A program made the position numbers and the translations under genes. From Rhodococcus rhodnii (GTDB lineage Bacteria > Actinomycetota > Actinomycetes > Mycobacteriales > Pseudonocardiaceae), in contig JOAA01000010.1 of NCBI GenBank assembly GCA_000720375.1, positions 1-64,000 on the forward strand: DNA of 64,000 bases, in the 5' to 3' direction. Of the stretch, positions 32,249 to 41,194 are shown one piece after another; position 1 is the first letter of the stretch; every line of letters begins with the position of its first letter. Under the pieces are notes generated by a model. It searched no databases and was not told the DNA's origin. It saw nothing but the letters and a program-made list of their open reading frames with translations.

Positions 32249-33295
32249 CTAACGGCTGCTGCCTGTGCCCTTGCGGGCCAGGAAAGCCAGGCCGCCGAGC
32301 ACCACGATCACCCCGATGATGATCGCCAGCCACGACGGGAACCCTGAGTCCGATGTGGCCGGTGCGGCGTTCGCATCCCCGGCCGCCCCACCGGAACTCC
32401 CCGGGCTACTCCCGCCTTGCGGGTTCGGCGACACCATCCCGGCCGCACCCGCGACCGTGCGGATCGGCTGACCGACGCCTTCCGATCCGGTCAGCAACGT
32501 GCCGTCCGGTTCGAAAGCGATTGTCTCGCCTTGTGGTTCGTTGGGCAGCGGAACACGCACCGGCTCGCGCTTCAACGCCGCCGCGATATCCCCGTCAGGC
32601 GCGCTGAACAGGTACGCGTCGGTGTAAGTCCGAAGCGCCACAACCTTTCCGTCCGCGCTCACCGCGCCACCGGTGACCAGCACCGTGGCGATGGCATGCG
32701 GAATCCGGGTCGGGCCACCGGGTGTCTCCGTGGTCTTGATGTCCACCGAGCCCACTTTGGTCAGTTTGGTCGGCCCGGGACTCGCCAGGTCACCTTCCGG
32801 CCGATAGACCTCGGCCGCGCCGAACGGCTCCTTGGTGACCAGGTACGGAACGCCCTTCTGGTCCAGCAGCAAGGCTTCCGCGTCGTGCTGACCGTCCGGA
32901 TAGGTCAGTCGGTACAACGTGGCCGTGCCATTCGGCTTCAGCGCGAACAGCGCGACAGTCTCGCGCTTCTTGCTGTTGTCACCGGTGTCGGACAGCCAGA
33001 TCGTACCGTCCTTGGCAATCGCCATGTCCTCGACGTCGAACGGGTCGAGCTTGTTGGTGATCGTGCGCTCGACCTTGCAGTCCTTGCTCAGCACGCTGAC
33101 GGTGAGCTTGGTGCCGCCGTCGTTGGTCGCGTACATCTTCGAGCCGTCCGACGCCAGGCCGGACAGCTCGCCGATGTTCTTGACGTTGAGCTTGCAGCGC
33201 TCGACCGGATCAGCGTGTGCCGCTGTCACCGGTGCGAGCGCCAAAGCCAGGGTCAAGGCGCCTCCCCACGCCAAGACCCGCTTAACCCCGATCAC
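32249..33295 (-). CDS. Secreted membrane-anchored beta-propeller-like protein
   Basis: 348 residues. A signal peptide ends near AAHAD; the body has propeller-like repeats (LASDGSKMYATNDGG, MAIAKDGTIWLSDTGDN) and the C-terminus has a Gly/Ser/Pro linker, a membrane segment (about 320-340) and a short basic tail. It should face outside, anchored by the C-terminal helix. No LPXTG motif. Function unknown. Located between lexA and hflX as an extra gene in the conserved block. Confidence 0.7.
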   Translation of the reverse strand: MIGVKRVLAWGGALTLALALAPVTAAHADPVERCKLNVKNIGELSGLASDGSKMYATNDGGTKLTVSVLSKDCKVERTITNKLDPFDVEDMAIAKDGTIWLSDTGDNSKKRETVALFALKPNGTATLYRLTYPDGQHDAEALLLDQKGVPYLVTKEPFGAAEVYRPEGDLASPGPTKLTKVGSVDIKTTETPGGPTRIPHAIATVLVTGGAVSADGKVVALRTYTDAYLFSAPDGDIAAALKREPVRVPLPNEPQGETIAFEPDGTLLTGSEGVGQPIRTVAGAAGMVSPNPQGGSSPGSSGGAAGDANAAPATSDSGFPSWLAIIIGVIVVLGGLAFLARKGTGSSR

Positions 33296-33309
33296 GACCT
33301 GTAGACGTT

Positions 33310-34731
33310 TCAGGCCGGGGCCACGTTGCTTGCGAACTGACCCAATGCCCCGGCCAGGTCACCGTTCACCCGGGCGTGCAGTTGCGTGCCCTCCGGGGTG
33401 TGACGCTCGGCGAGCACTTCACCCTCCCGGTGGACCCTGGCCACGAGCTCGCCACGGGCGTACGGGACAAGCACGTCGACCTCGACGTTCGGCCGGGGCA
33501 GCGCCGTCGCCAGGTGCTCCCGCAGCTCGTCGAGCCCGAGTCCCTTGTGCGCCGAGACGAACAACGCACCAGGCAGCAAGTGGCGAAGGCGGGCCAGCTG
33601 CAGCTCGTCCGCCGCGTCGATCTTGTTCACCACGAGCACCTCGGGCGGCATCGGCGTGCCGTTGCGCTCGGCGATCTCGTTGAGCACCTCGCGCACCGCG
33701 TTGACCTGCCACTCCGGGTTCGCGTCCGAGCCGTCCACCACGTGGACCAGCAGGTCCGCGTCGGCCACCTCGTCAAGGGTGGACCGGAACGCCTCGATCA
33801 GCTGGTGCGGCAGGTGCCGCACGAACCCGACCGTGTCGGTCAGCGTGTACGTCCGCCCGTCCGGGGTCTGGGTACGCCGCGTGGTCGCGTCCAACGTGGC
33901 GAACAACGCGTCCTCGACCAGCACGCCCGCGCCGGTGATGGCGTTGAGCAGGCTGGACTTGCCCGCGTTGGTGTAGCCCGCGATGGCCACGCTCGGCACT
34001 TCGTTGGCCACCCGGCGGCCGCGCTTGGTCGCCCGCACGCCGGACATCGCCGTGATCTCCCGCCGGAGCTTGGAGATCTTGGCGCGGATCCGCCGCCGGT
34101 CGGTTTCCAGCTTGGTCTCACCGGGGCCACGAAGACCCACACCGCCGTTGCCGCCGCCGGCACGACCACCGGCCTGCCGGGATAGCGACTCACCCCAGCC
34201 GCGCAGCCGCGGCAGCAGGTATTGCAGCTGGGCCAGCTCGACCTGGGCCTTGCCCTCCTTGGACCGCGCGTGCTGCGCGAAGATGTCCAGGATCAGCGCG
34301 GTCCGGTCGATCACCTTCACCTTGAGGCGGGCCTCAAGCTGGCGAAGCTGGCCCGGCGAGAGCTCACCGTCGCAGATCACCGTGTCCGCGCCGGTCGCCA
34401 GCACGGTCTGGAAGATCTCGTCGACCTTTCCCGAACCGACGTACGTGGCCGGATCCGGCCGGTCACGCCGCTGGATGAGACCTTCGAGGACCTCGGAACC
34501 CGCCGTCTCGGCCAGCCGCGCCAGCTCGGTGAGCGACGCGTCGGCCTGCTCGGCGGTGCCTTCGGTCCACACGCCGACCAAAACCACTCGTTCGAGTCGA
34601 AGTTGCCGGTACTCGACCTCGGTGATGTCGGAAAGTTCGGTGGACAGTCCAGCTACTCGACGTAGCGCGGAACGGTCCTCGAGCTCCAACTCCCCCGTCG
34701 AGACCAGTTCTTCCGCGTAGTCTTCCGTCAT
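33310..34731 (-). CDS. hflX: Ribosome-associated GTPase HflX
   Basis: 473 residues from the ATG at 34731. An N-terminal HflX domain with the Gly-rich loop SRQAGGRAGGGNGGVG precedes the G domain: G1 GYTNAGKSSLL, G3 DTVGF, G4 NKIDA. HflX splits stalled ribosomes in stress. The neighbours dapF and miaA are the same as in M. tuberculosis. The upstream in-frame extension to 34854 is not conserved. Confidence 0.95.
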   Translation of the reverse strand: MTEDYAEELVSTGELELEDRSALRRVAGLSTELSDITEVEYRQLRLERVVLVGVWTEGTAEQADASLTELARLAETAGSEVLEGLIQRRDRPDPATYVGSGKVDEIFQTVLATGADTVICDGELSPGQLRQLEARLKVKVIDRTALILDIFAQHARSKEGKAQVELAQLQYLLPRLRGWGESLSRQAGGRAGGGNGGVGLRGPGETKLETDRRRIRAKISKLRREITAMSGVRATKRGRRVANEVPSVAIAGYTNAGKSSLLNAITGAGVLVEDALFATLDATTRRTQTPDGRTYTLTDTVGFVRHLPHQLIEAFRSTLDEVADADLLVHVVDGSDANPEWQVNAVREVLNEIAERNGTPMPPEVLVVNKIDAADELQLARLRHLLPGALFVSAHKGLGLDELREHLATALPRPNVEVDVLVPYARGELVARVHREGEVLAERHTPEGTQLHARVNGDLAGALGQFASNVAPA

Positions 34732-34883
34732 TGAGTAAGCCCTGTCCTTACCTGTCGTCTTTATGTTGCCTGCCCATACTCGCACGATCAGCCGATTCCG
34801 CCGACTGGTTATCGCACTAGGTACAACGCCGCGAACCACCCGTTTCGTTCCCATCGGCCGGGTGATTCGGGCAAGGTGGTCGG

Positions 34884-36152
34884 GTGTCCCTCTTCCGCCA
34901 CCACGACTTCCGCATGCTGTGGGCCAGCGACACGATCAGCCAGTTCGGCACATTCGTCGGCCAGACGGTGTTGCCGCTGGTAGCGGTCACTGTGCTGGCC
35001 GCGACACCGTTCGAGATGGGCCTGCTGACCGCGGCGGAGACGGCCGCGTTCCTGCTGATCGGCCTGCCCGCGGGGGTGTGGGTGGACCGGATGCGGCGGC
35101 GGACGCTGATGGTGCGCGCGGACATCGTGCGAGCGGCGCTGATGCTCAGCATCCCGGTGGCGTGGTGGGCCGGTGCGCTCACGTTGCCGCACATGATCGT
35201 TGTCGGCCTGCTGGTCGGCGTGTGCACGGTGTTCTTCGACGTGTCGTACCAGTCGTATCTGCCCACTTTGGTCAACCGGGACCAACTGCTTGACGGCAAC
35301 GCCAAACTGCAGGCCAGCCAGCAGGTCGCGCTGGTGTCCGGACCGGCCGCGGGCGGTGGGCTGGCCACGCTGATCGGCGCGGCGAACGCGACGGCGGCGG
35401 TCGGCCTCGGCTTTGTCGCGTCGTGGCTGTTTCTGTTGCGGATCAGGAAAGTCGAGCCGCAGCCGGAGCGGAAAACCGGCCGCAGGTTGCGGGACGAGGT
35501 GTGGGAGGGCCTGAAGTTCGTCTTCCACAACAAGATGCTGCGTGCGATCGCGTTGACCGGCACCACCGCGGGGTTCTTCTTCCAGATGGAGACCGCGGCC
35601 ATGGTCTTGTTCCTGGCCAAGGACCTGCACTTGAGCGCGGCTCAGGTCGGGCTCGTGCTCGCGGTCGGCGGATTCAGCGGCGCGCTCGGCGCGGTCACGT
35701 CGAACTGGTGGTACCGCAAGATCGGCAACGCCCGGGCGATCTGGGTGTCGTTGCTGGCGATCGCGCCGTTCGAGTTGCTGATCCCGTTGGCACAGCCCGG
35801 GTGGATGGTCTGGCTGATCGTGATCGGCATGCTCGGCGTGGGATACGGCGTCACCGTGCACAACATCGCGCAGGTCAGCTTCCGGCAGTCGATCTGCCCG
35901 GACCGGCTGCTCGGCCGGATGAACGCCAGCATGCGGTTCATGATCTGGGGCGCGTTCCCCTTGGGGTCGCTGACCGGTGGCGTGCTGGGCGAGCTGATCA
36001 CAGTGCGCGGCACGCTCTGGGTCGCGGCGGCCGGTCTCTCGTTGTCCTGGCTGTGGCTGATCTTCTCGCCGATCCGGACAGCGGTCAGGACGCCGAGTCC
36101 CACCACCGTCGATCCAGCCGGCCACGAGCAACCAGCACCGCAGGGCCAGTGA
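34884..36152 (+). CDS. Major facilitator superfamily transporter
   Basis: 422 residues, about 12 membrane segments, with the family A motif near GVWVDRMRRRTLM (loop 2-3). It resembles the MFS_3/enterobactin exporter-like group of drug or siderophore exporters. Substrate unknown. GTG start. The last 68 bp overlap the 3' end of the convergent dapF, an unusually long overlap that encodes the non-conserved C-terminal tail. Confidence 0.85.
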   Translation: MSLFRHHDFRMLWASDTISQFGTFVGQTVLPLVAVTVLAATPFEMGLLTAAETAAFLLIGLPAGVWVDRMRRRTLMVRADIVRAALMLSIPVAWWAGALTLPHMIVVGLLVGVCTVFFDVSYQSYLPTLVNRDQLLDGNAKLQASQQVALVSGPAAGGGLATLIGAANATAAVGLGFVASWLFLLRIRKVEPQPERKTGRRLRDEVWEGLKFVFHNKMLRAIALTGTTAGFFFQMETAAMVLFLAKDLHLSAAQVGLVLAVGGFSGALGAVTSNWWYRKIGNARAIWVSLLAIAPFELLIPLAQPGWMVWLIVIGMLGVGYGVTVHNIAQVSFRQSICPDRLLGRMNASMRFMIWGAFPLGSLTGGVLGELITVRGTLWVAAAGLSLSWLWLIFSPIRTAVRTPSPTTVDPAGHEQPAPQGQ

Positions 36153-36921
36153 GCGTGCTGCCGTCCTCGGTGATCTCCACGCGCACCCGGCCACCGAGAA
36201 CGTCCACATAGGACGCGCCGGTCGGCTGGTCCGCCAGGTGCAGCATCGCGGCCACGGCGGCGACCGTGCCCGTCCCGCAGGACCGGGTCTCCCCCACGCC
36301 ACGCTCGTGCACGCGCATCTGGATCGCGTCAGGACCCTTGCGGCGGAACAGTTCCACGTTCACACCGTGCGGGAACAGCACCGGATCGTGCCCGGGCGGC
36401 ACGGTCAGGTCCAGGTCCGCGGGGTCGCTGTCGATCAGGCACGCCAGGTGCGGGTTGCCGACGTCGATTGCCACGCCGGCAAAACCTTCACCGGACACCG
36501 TCGCGTGCGACCGGCCGAACACCCGCGCCGGTCCCATGTGGAGCGTGACCGACCCGTCCTCGTGCGTCTTGACCGGACGCGGGCCCGAACGGGTTCCGAC
36601 CACGAACTCGCCTGGTTCGGCCAGCCCAGCGTCAACGAGGTACGCGGCGAACAACCGCAGGCCGTTGCCGCACATCTCAGCGATCGAGCCGTCCGCGTTG
36701 CGGTAGTCCATGAACCAGCCGTCAGGGTCCACATCGGAGGGCGCGTCCTCCACAGCAGCGCCTTTGACCACGCGCAGCACGCCATCCGCGCCGAGCCCGC
36801 GATTGCGGTCGCAGAGCGCCCGGACACGCGACGCGGTCAGATCCAAGGTGCCGTCGAGGTCGGGCAGCACCACGAAGTCGTTCTCGGTGCCGTGTCCCTT
36901 GACGAAGTCGATGTCCCGCAC
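36085..36921 (-). CDS. dapF: Diaminopimelate epimerase
   Basis: 278 residues from a GTG at 36921. Converts LL- to meso-diaminopimelate for lysine and peptidoglycan. Both catalytic Cys are present: MCGNGLR (about residue 89) and SCGTGTVA (about 224), with FVKGHGTENDFVV at the N-terminus. Gene order miaA-dapF-hflX is conserved in Actinobacteria; the 10-bp gap to miaA suggests an operon. Confidence 0.95.
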   Translation of the reverse strand: MRDIDFVKGHGTENDFVVLPDLDGTLDLTASRVRALCDRNRGLGADGVLRVVKGAAVEDAPSDVDPDGWFMDYRNADGSIAEMCGNGLRLFAAYLVDAGLAEPGEFVVGTRSGPRPVKTHEDGSVTLHMGPARVFGRSHATVSGEGFAGVAIDVGNPHLACLIDSDPADLDLTVPPGHDPVLFPHGVNVELFRRKGPDAIQMRVHERGVGETRSCGTGTVAAVAAMLHLADQPTGASYVDVLGGRVRVEITEDGSTLTGPAVLVARGRLDRRWWDSAS

Positions 36922-36931
36922 CCCACTCAGG

Positions 36932-37834
36932 TTACGGGGTGACGATCCGCAGCACCTCGTCGAGGAGGTCGTCGGCACCGGCGTCCAGCCACGTGATCCG
37001 CTTGTCCCGGCGGAACCAGGACCGCTGCCTGCGCACGAACCGCCGATGCCCCTGCGCGGTCAGAGTCGCGGCTTCATCCATGTCGTACTCGCCGTCGAAG
37101 GCCGCGAGAACCTGCTGGTAGCCGAGCGCACGCGATGCCGTCAGCCCGTCACGCAGACCGAGTTTCTCCAGCTCGCGGACCTCGTCGACGAACCCGGCGG
37201 CGAACATCCTGGTCACCCGGGCGTCGATCCGGGCGTCCAGTTCGGCCTGCTCGCGGTCCAGCCCGATCAGGACCGTGCCGTACCGGGCCGGTCCGGGCTT
37301 GGGCATCGTGGCCGAGAACGGACGCCCGGTCAGTTCGATCACTTCCAGCGCGCGGACCACGCGGCGGCCGTTGCTCGGCAGGATCGCGCCCGCCGCGACT
37401 GGATCCAGCGCGGCCAGCCGCTCGTGCATCAGCGGTGCGCCGACCGTATCCAGTTCTTGTTCCAGCCTGGTGCGGATCTGCGGGTCCGTGCCGGGGAATT
37501 CCAGGTCGTCCAGCACGGCCTGGACGTACAGGCCGGAACCGCCGACCAGGATCGGCACCTTGCCCGCCGCCTGAATCTCCTCGACGACCTGGCGGGCGTG
37601 CCGTTGGTACGCGGCGACCGATGCCGTCTCGGTGACCTCGAGGACATCGAGCAGGTGGTGTGGCACGGCCTCGCGTTCGGCTCGCGTGACCTTCGCCGTG
37701 CCGATGTCCATCCCCCGGTAGAGCTGGGACGCGTCGGTGTTGACCACCTCGCCGCCGAGCTTCTCGGCCAGCGCGATGCCCAGGTCGGACTTGCCGGTCG
37801 CGGTGGGGCCGACGATGGCGATGGGTGTGGTCAC
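36932..37834 (-). CDS. miaA: tRNA dimethylallyltransferase MiaA
   Basis: 300 residues from GTG 37834, overlapping the upstream stop as GTGA. Adds dimethylallyl to A37 of tRNAs reading UNN codons. P-loop GPTATGKSDLG, then NTDASQLYRGMDIGTAK and the PPxDP-like HHLLDVLE stretch. The product is the substrate of MiaB, encoded at 43870-45351. Confidence 0.95.
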   Translation of the reverse strand: MTTPIAIVGPTATGKSDLGIALAEKLGGEVVNTDASQLYRGMDIGTAKVTRAEREAVPHHLLDVLEVTETASVAAYQRHARQVVEEIQAAGKVPILVGGSGLYVQAVLDDLEFPGTDPQIRTRLEQELDTVGAPLMHERLAALDPVAAGAILPSNGRRVVRALEVIELTGRPFSATMPKPGPARYGTVLIGLDREQAELDARIDARVTRMFAAGFVDEVRELEKLGLRDGLTASRALGYQQVLAAFDGEYDMDEAATLTAQGHRRFVRRQRSWFRRDKRITWLDAGADDLLDEVLRIVTP

Positions 37835-38568
37835 GGCTCACCACGATCCCAGACATGCCCACGATCCCAGACATGCCCACGATCCCAGACAGCAACGTGG
37901 TAGCCGACGCCGAACGGCACCATGAACTCGCTGGTCACGCTGCGCCAATCGGAACCGGTGCCGGCAAGAACCTGCCAGGCGGCCCGTCCCGGTACGCCCA
38001 ATTCGGCCGCCAGTCCTTCGTCCAAGCCGAGCAAGGCCTCCGTATCGGCGTTTTTAAACGCCGTGTGGACCTCGTCGTCGAAATCCGGGGCCCGTGGGTC
38101 CGGACGGGCCGGGGCGCGCTCACCGTGCTTGGGAGAGCCGTCTGCGAGCACAAGCAGGCCAACTGGACTGTTCTGGCTCTCGGCGAGCCGGGCGCCCAAC
38201 GCCCGGCATTCCGCACTCGTCGCACTCGGTGAGACCAACTGGACGCTCACCGCGTGTGCACCTGCTTGCTCCCGCAACCAGGCAGCGATCAAAATCGGCA
38301 ACGGCAATTCCGGGTCGAAGTCACCCTCCGTGTTCGCGGTCAACCGGACTCGGACATCCACGCCGAAGCCTCGAAAACTGCCCGCCGCATCGTCCGCTAC
38401 CTCGCCGTATCCCGGCGCGACAGCGATCCACCTGCGGGAACTCGCCGCCAGCGAGCGGGCCGCCGCCACGCACGCCTGCCGTACCTCGGTCACCTCAGGC
38501 ACGTCAGCGACCACCAGTTCGGGCACCAAAAGGGGCGGGTAAGGCACGACAGCGGCGCGGACGATCAC
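37831..38568 (-). CDS. LigB-like (class III extradiol dioxygenase fold) protein, Rv2728c-like
   Basis: 245 residues from a GTG at 38568. Position before miaA and the VVPYPPLLVPEL start match mycobacterial Rv2728c, a conserved protein with a LigB-like dioxygenase fold; no enzyme activity is established. The last residues are a threefold VWDRGH repeat coded by an 18-bp tandem repeat, absent from what I know of the family. Overlaps miaA by 4 bp. Confidence 0.7.
   Translation of the reverse strand: MIVRAAVVPYPPLLVPELVVADVPEVTEVRQACVAAARSLAASSRRWIAVAPGYGEVADDAAGSFRGFGVDVRVRLTANTEGDFDPELPLPILIAAWLREQAGAHAVSVQLVSPSATSAECRALGARLAESQNSPVGLLVLADGSPKHGERAPARPDPRAPDFDDEVHTAFKNADTEALLGLDEGLAAELGVPGRAAWQVLAGTGSDWRSVTSEFMVPFGVGYHVAVWDRGHVWDRGHVWDRGEP
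37842..37890 (-). repeat. 18-bp tandem repeat at the 3' end of the LigB-like gene
   Basis: The unit CACGATCCCAGACATGCC occurs about 2.7 times in a row (37842, 37860, 37878). Being in frame it encodes VWDRGH units at the protein's C-terminus and directly precedes the miaA start. Confidence 0.9.
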
Positions 38569-38746
38569 GCTGAGGAACGTTACTAGGATGATCGGAGCTG
38601 AGCCTGGTGGTTCCGACTCGGGCGTTGACCTGTTTGAATGCGCGCGGAACCAGTCGCCTACGCGACGGGATTCCACGTTGCTGGGCCCCGGCGAACGACG
38701 GGGCGCCCGTGGGAGGCGCGGGCACGCAGGCGAGGAGGAGCCGGCG

Positions 38747-40096
38747 ATGACGGACAGGGAAACAACCCAGAGCACGGACGTGGCTGAGGTCGAAGCGGCG
38801 GAGGTGGCTGTGGCTGAGCCGGCTGCTCCGGCCGACACCGCTGCTGGAGTACTGACAGCACCCGCGCCGGTTCCGGTCGCGTCGACGGACCCGGGCAAGT
38901 GGGGCCGTGTTGACGAGTCGGGCACGGTCTTCGTGAAGACCGCGGACGGCGAACGCTCGGTCGGCTCATGGCAAGCGGGCGAACCGGCGGAAGGGCTCGC
39001 GCACTACGCGCGGCGGTTCGACGACATCCGCACCGAGGTGGAACTGCTCGAAGCCCGGATCGTGTCCGGGGCAGGCGACCCGAAGCAGTCGCTGACGAGC
39101 GCGAAGCACATCAAGGAAAGCCTGGTCGACGCGGCGGCGGTCGGTGATCTGGCCGCGCTGGAGGCCCGCGTCGAGTACGTGCTCGCGCACGCCAAGCAGG
39201 CGATCGAGGCGTCCAAGCAGGCCCGTGAGGCGGCCCGCGCCGCGTCGGTGGCGCGCAAGCAGGAGCTGGCCGAGGAAGCCGAGAAGATCGCGGCGGAGTC
39301 GACCCAGTGGAAGGCCGCGGGCGACCGGCTGCGGGCCATCCTGGACGAGTGGAAGACCATCCGCGGGGTCGACCGCAAGACCGACGAGCAGCTGTGGCGC
39401 CGGTTCTCCAAGGCACGGGACACCTTCAACCGCAGGCGCGGTTCGCACTTCGCGGACCTGGACCGGCAGCGCTCCACCGCGAAGGCCCGTAAGCAGGAAC
39501 TGGTCGAAGAGGCCGAGCAGCTGGCCGAATCGGAGGAGTGGGGCCCGACCGCGGGCCGCTACAAGCAGCTGATGACCGAGTGGAAGGCGGCCGGGCGGGC
39601 GCCGAAGGACTCGGACGACGCGCTGTGGCAGCGCTTCCGCGCGGCGCAGGACAAGTTCTTCGCCCGGCGCTCGGCGGCGTTCAACGAGCGGGACGCCGAG
39701 TTCACCGAGAACGCCAAGGCGAAGGAGGAACTGCTGGCCGAGGCCGAGAAGATCAACACCAACGACCTGGACTCGGCGCGCTCGCACCTGCACCGCATCC
39801 AGGAACGCTGGGAGTCGATCGGCAAGGTGCCGCGCGAGCGGGTCCGTGAGCTCGAAGGCCGCCTGCGCGCGATCGAGGAGAAGGTTCGCCAGGCCGCCGA
39901 CCAGCAGTGGCGTCGTACCGACCCCGAGGCGCAGGCCCGTGCGGCCCAGTTCCGCGAGCGCGTCGAGGAGTTCGAGTCCAAGGCTGCCAAGGCACGTGCC
40001 GCGGGCGACAACCGCCGCGCAGAGCAGGCCGAGGCGCAGGCCGCGCAGTGGCGTGAGTGGCTGGCCGCTGCCGAGCAGGCGGTCGCGACCCGCTAG
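38747..40096 (+). CDS. DUF349 domain protein
   Basis: 449 residues from the ATG at 38747 (GAGGAGGAG upstream). After an acidic Ala/Val/Glu-rich tail, the body is long charged helices with several DUF349 repeats (WKTIRGVDRKTDEQLWRRFSKARDTFN; WKAAGRAPKDSDDALWQRFRAAQDKFF), likely coiled coil. Homologue of Rv2731. Function unknown. Divergent from the LigB-like gene and ends at a T-tailed terminator. Confidence 0.85.
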   Translation: MTDRETTQSTDVAEVEAAEVAVAEPAAPADTAAGVLTAPAPVPVASTDPGKWGRVDESGTVFVKTADGERSVGSWQAGEPAEGLAHYARRFDDIRTEVELLEARIVSGAGDPKQSLTSAKHIKESLVDAAAVGDLAALEARVEYVLAHAKQAIEASKQAREAARAASVARKQELAEEAEKIAAESTQWKAAGDRLRAILDEWKTIRGVDRKTDEQLWRRFSKARDTFNRRRGSHFADLDRQRSTAKARKQELVEEAEQLAESEEWGPTAGRYKQLMTEWKAAGRAPKDSDDALWQRFRAAQDKFFARRSAAFNERDAEFTENAKAKEELLAEAEKINTNDLDSARSHLHRIQERWESIGKVPRERVRELEGRLRAIEEKVRQAADQQWRRTDPEAQARAAQFRERVEEFESKAAKARAAGDNRRAEQAEAQAAQWREWLAAAEQAVATR

Positions 40097-40111
40097 TTCA
40101 GTACACTGTGG

Positions 40112-40150
40112 ACCGCCTGGCCCGTTGCGCGGCCGGGCGGTTCTCTTCTT
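40112..40150 (+). terminator. Terminator after the DUF349 gene
   Basis: ACCGCC..GGCC pairs with GGCC.GGCGGT (40112-40141) and is followed by TTCTCTTCTT. This is one of the few T-tailed terminators in the window. Confidence 0.8.
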
Positions 40151-40253
40151 CGAAACTTCTTCGAAAGTTGTTGCCACGCCTGCACTTGCAGCCGCATAGT
40201 GGCAACGACGCGTCACCGCCCACCGATACTTTCGAGCGGTGAAAGAGGAAGAC

Positions 40254-41150
40254 ATGCGGAAGCTCTCCCCTGCACTGGCCGCCGTCGTCATCCTGCTGCT
40301 GACTTTGTTGCCCGGCAAGGCATCCGCGGCCACCCTGACCGAGGTCACGAACTTCGGCCAGAACCCGTCGAACCTGCGGATGCACATCTACGTCCCGGAC
40401 GGCGTGGCGAGCAGACCCGCCGTCCTGGTGGCCGTGCACTACTGCACCGGTTCGGGACCGGCGTTCTACTCGGGCACCGAGTTCGCCCGGCTGGCCGACC
40501 GCTACAAGTTCGTCGTCGTCTACCCATCCGCCACGCGCAGCGGTCAATGTTTCGACGTGTCCTCACCGCAAGCGCTGAAACGCAACGGTGGCAGCGATCC
40601 GGTCGGGATCATGTCGATGGTCCGGTACACGTTGCAGCGCTACAACGGCGACTCAGGCCGGGTCTACGTCACCGGTTCCTCGTCCGGCGCCATGATGACC
40701 AACGTCCTGCTCGGTGACTATCCTGACGTCTTCAAGGCGGGCGCCGCGTTCGCGGGCGTCCCCTTCGGATGCTTCGCCACCACCGACGGCTCCGGCTGGA
40801 ACAGCACCTGCGCCCAAGGAAACCTCATCAAAACCCCGCAGCAGTGGGGTGATCTGGTCCGGGCCGCCTATCCCGGATACACCGGCGCCCGGCCGAGGAT
40901 GCAGATCTGGCACGGCACCGCGGACACCACCTTGCGATACCCCAACTTCACCGAACAGATCAAACAGTGGACCAACGTGTCCGGCCTGAGCCAGACGCCG
41001 ACGAGCACCGACCGTCCACAGTCGACATGGACCCGCACGCGGTACGGCAGCCAGGTCGAGGCGATCAGCATCCAGAACGGCTCGCACAACATCCTGACGG
41101 CAGGCATGGCCCAGTACGCGATCGACTTCTTCGGCCTGTCCCGCAGGTGA
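40254..41150 (+). CDS. Secreted PHB depolymerase/feruloyl esterase-type hydrolase
   Basis: 298 residues, ATG 40254 preceded by GAGGAAG. Signal peptide to about KASA. The alpha/beta-hydrolase of the esterase-PHB family has the nucleophile in TGSSSGAM, Asp in IWHGTADT and His in NGSHN. Such enzymes cut acetyl- or feruloyl-xylan or short polyesters outside the cell. No carbohydrate-binding module is present. Stands alone in the conserved block. Confidence 0.85.
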   Translation: MRKLSPALAAVVILLLTLLPGKASAATLTEVTNFGQNPSNLRMHIYVPDGVASRPAVLVAVHYCTGSGPAFYSGTEFARLADRYKFVVVYPSATRSGQCFDVSSPQALKRNGGSDPVGIMSMVRYTLQRYNGDSGRVYVTGSSSGAMMTNVLLGDYPDVFKAGAAFAGVPFGCFATTDGSGWNSTCAQGNLIKTPQQWGDLVRAAYPGYTGARPRMQIWHGTADTTLRYPNFTEQIKQWTNVSGLSQTPTSTDRPQSTWTRTRYGSQVEAISIQNGSHNILTAGMAQYAIDFFGLSRR

Positions 41151-41154
41151 CAGG

Positions 41155-41188
41155 GTTGGCGCCCCAGCCTTGCCACTGGGGCGCCAAC
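41155..41188. terminator. Terminator between esterase and M6 protease genes
   Basis: A 13-bp perfect stem (GTTGGCGCCCCAG and complement) with an 8-base loop, between convergent genes. Confidence 0.75.
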
Positions 41189-41194
41189 GTGTTG

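Noticed and set aside
30780..32333. 517-codon minus frame extending the LysM gene across lexA
   Set aside because: The part beyond 31274 crosses the SOS boxes and is antisense to lexA; the LysM protein starts at 31274.
37842..37890. CRISPR array
   Set aside because: Units are contiguous 18-bp tandem copies without spacers and lie inside a coding region.
38966..40387. 473-codon minus-strand frame
   Set aside because: Antisense to the DUF349 gene and composed of Leu/Arg-rich shadow sequence.
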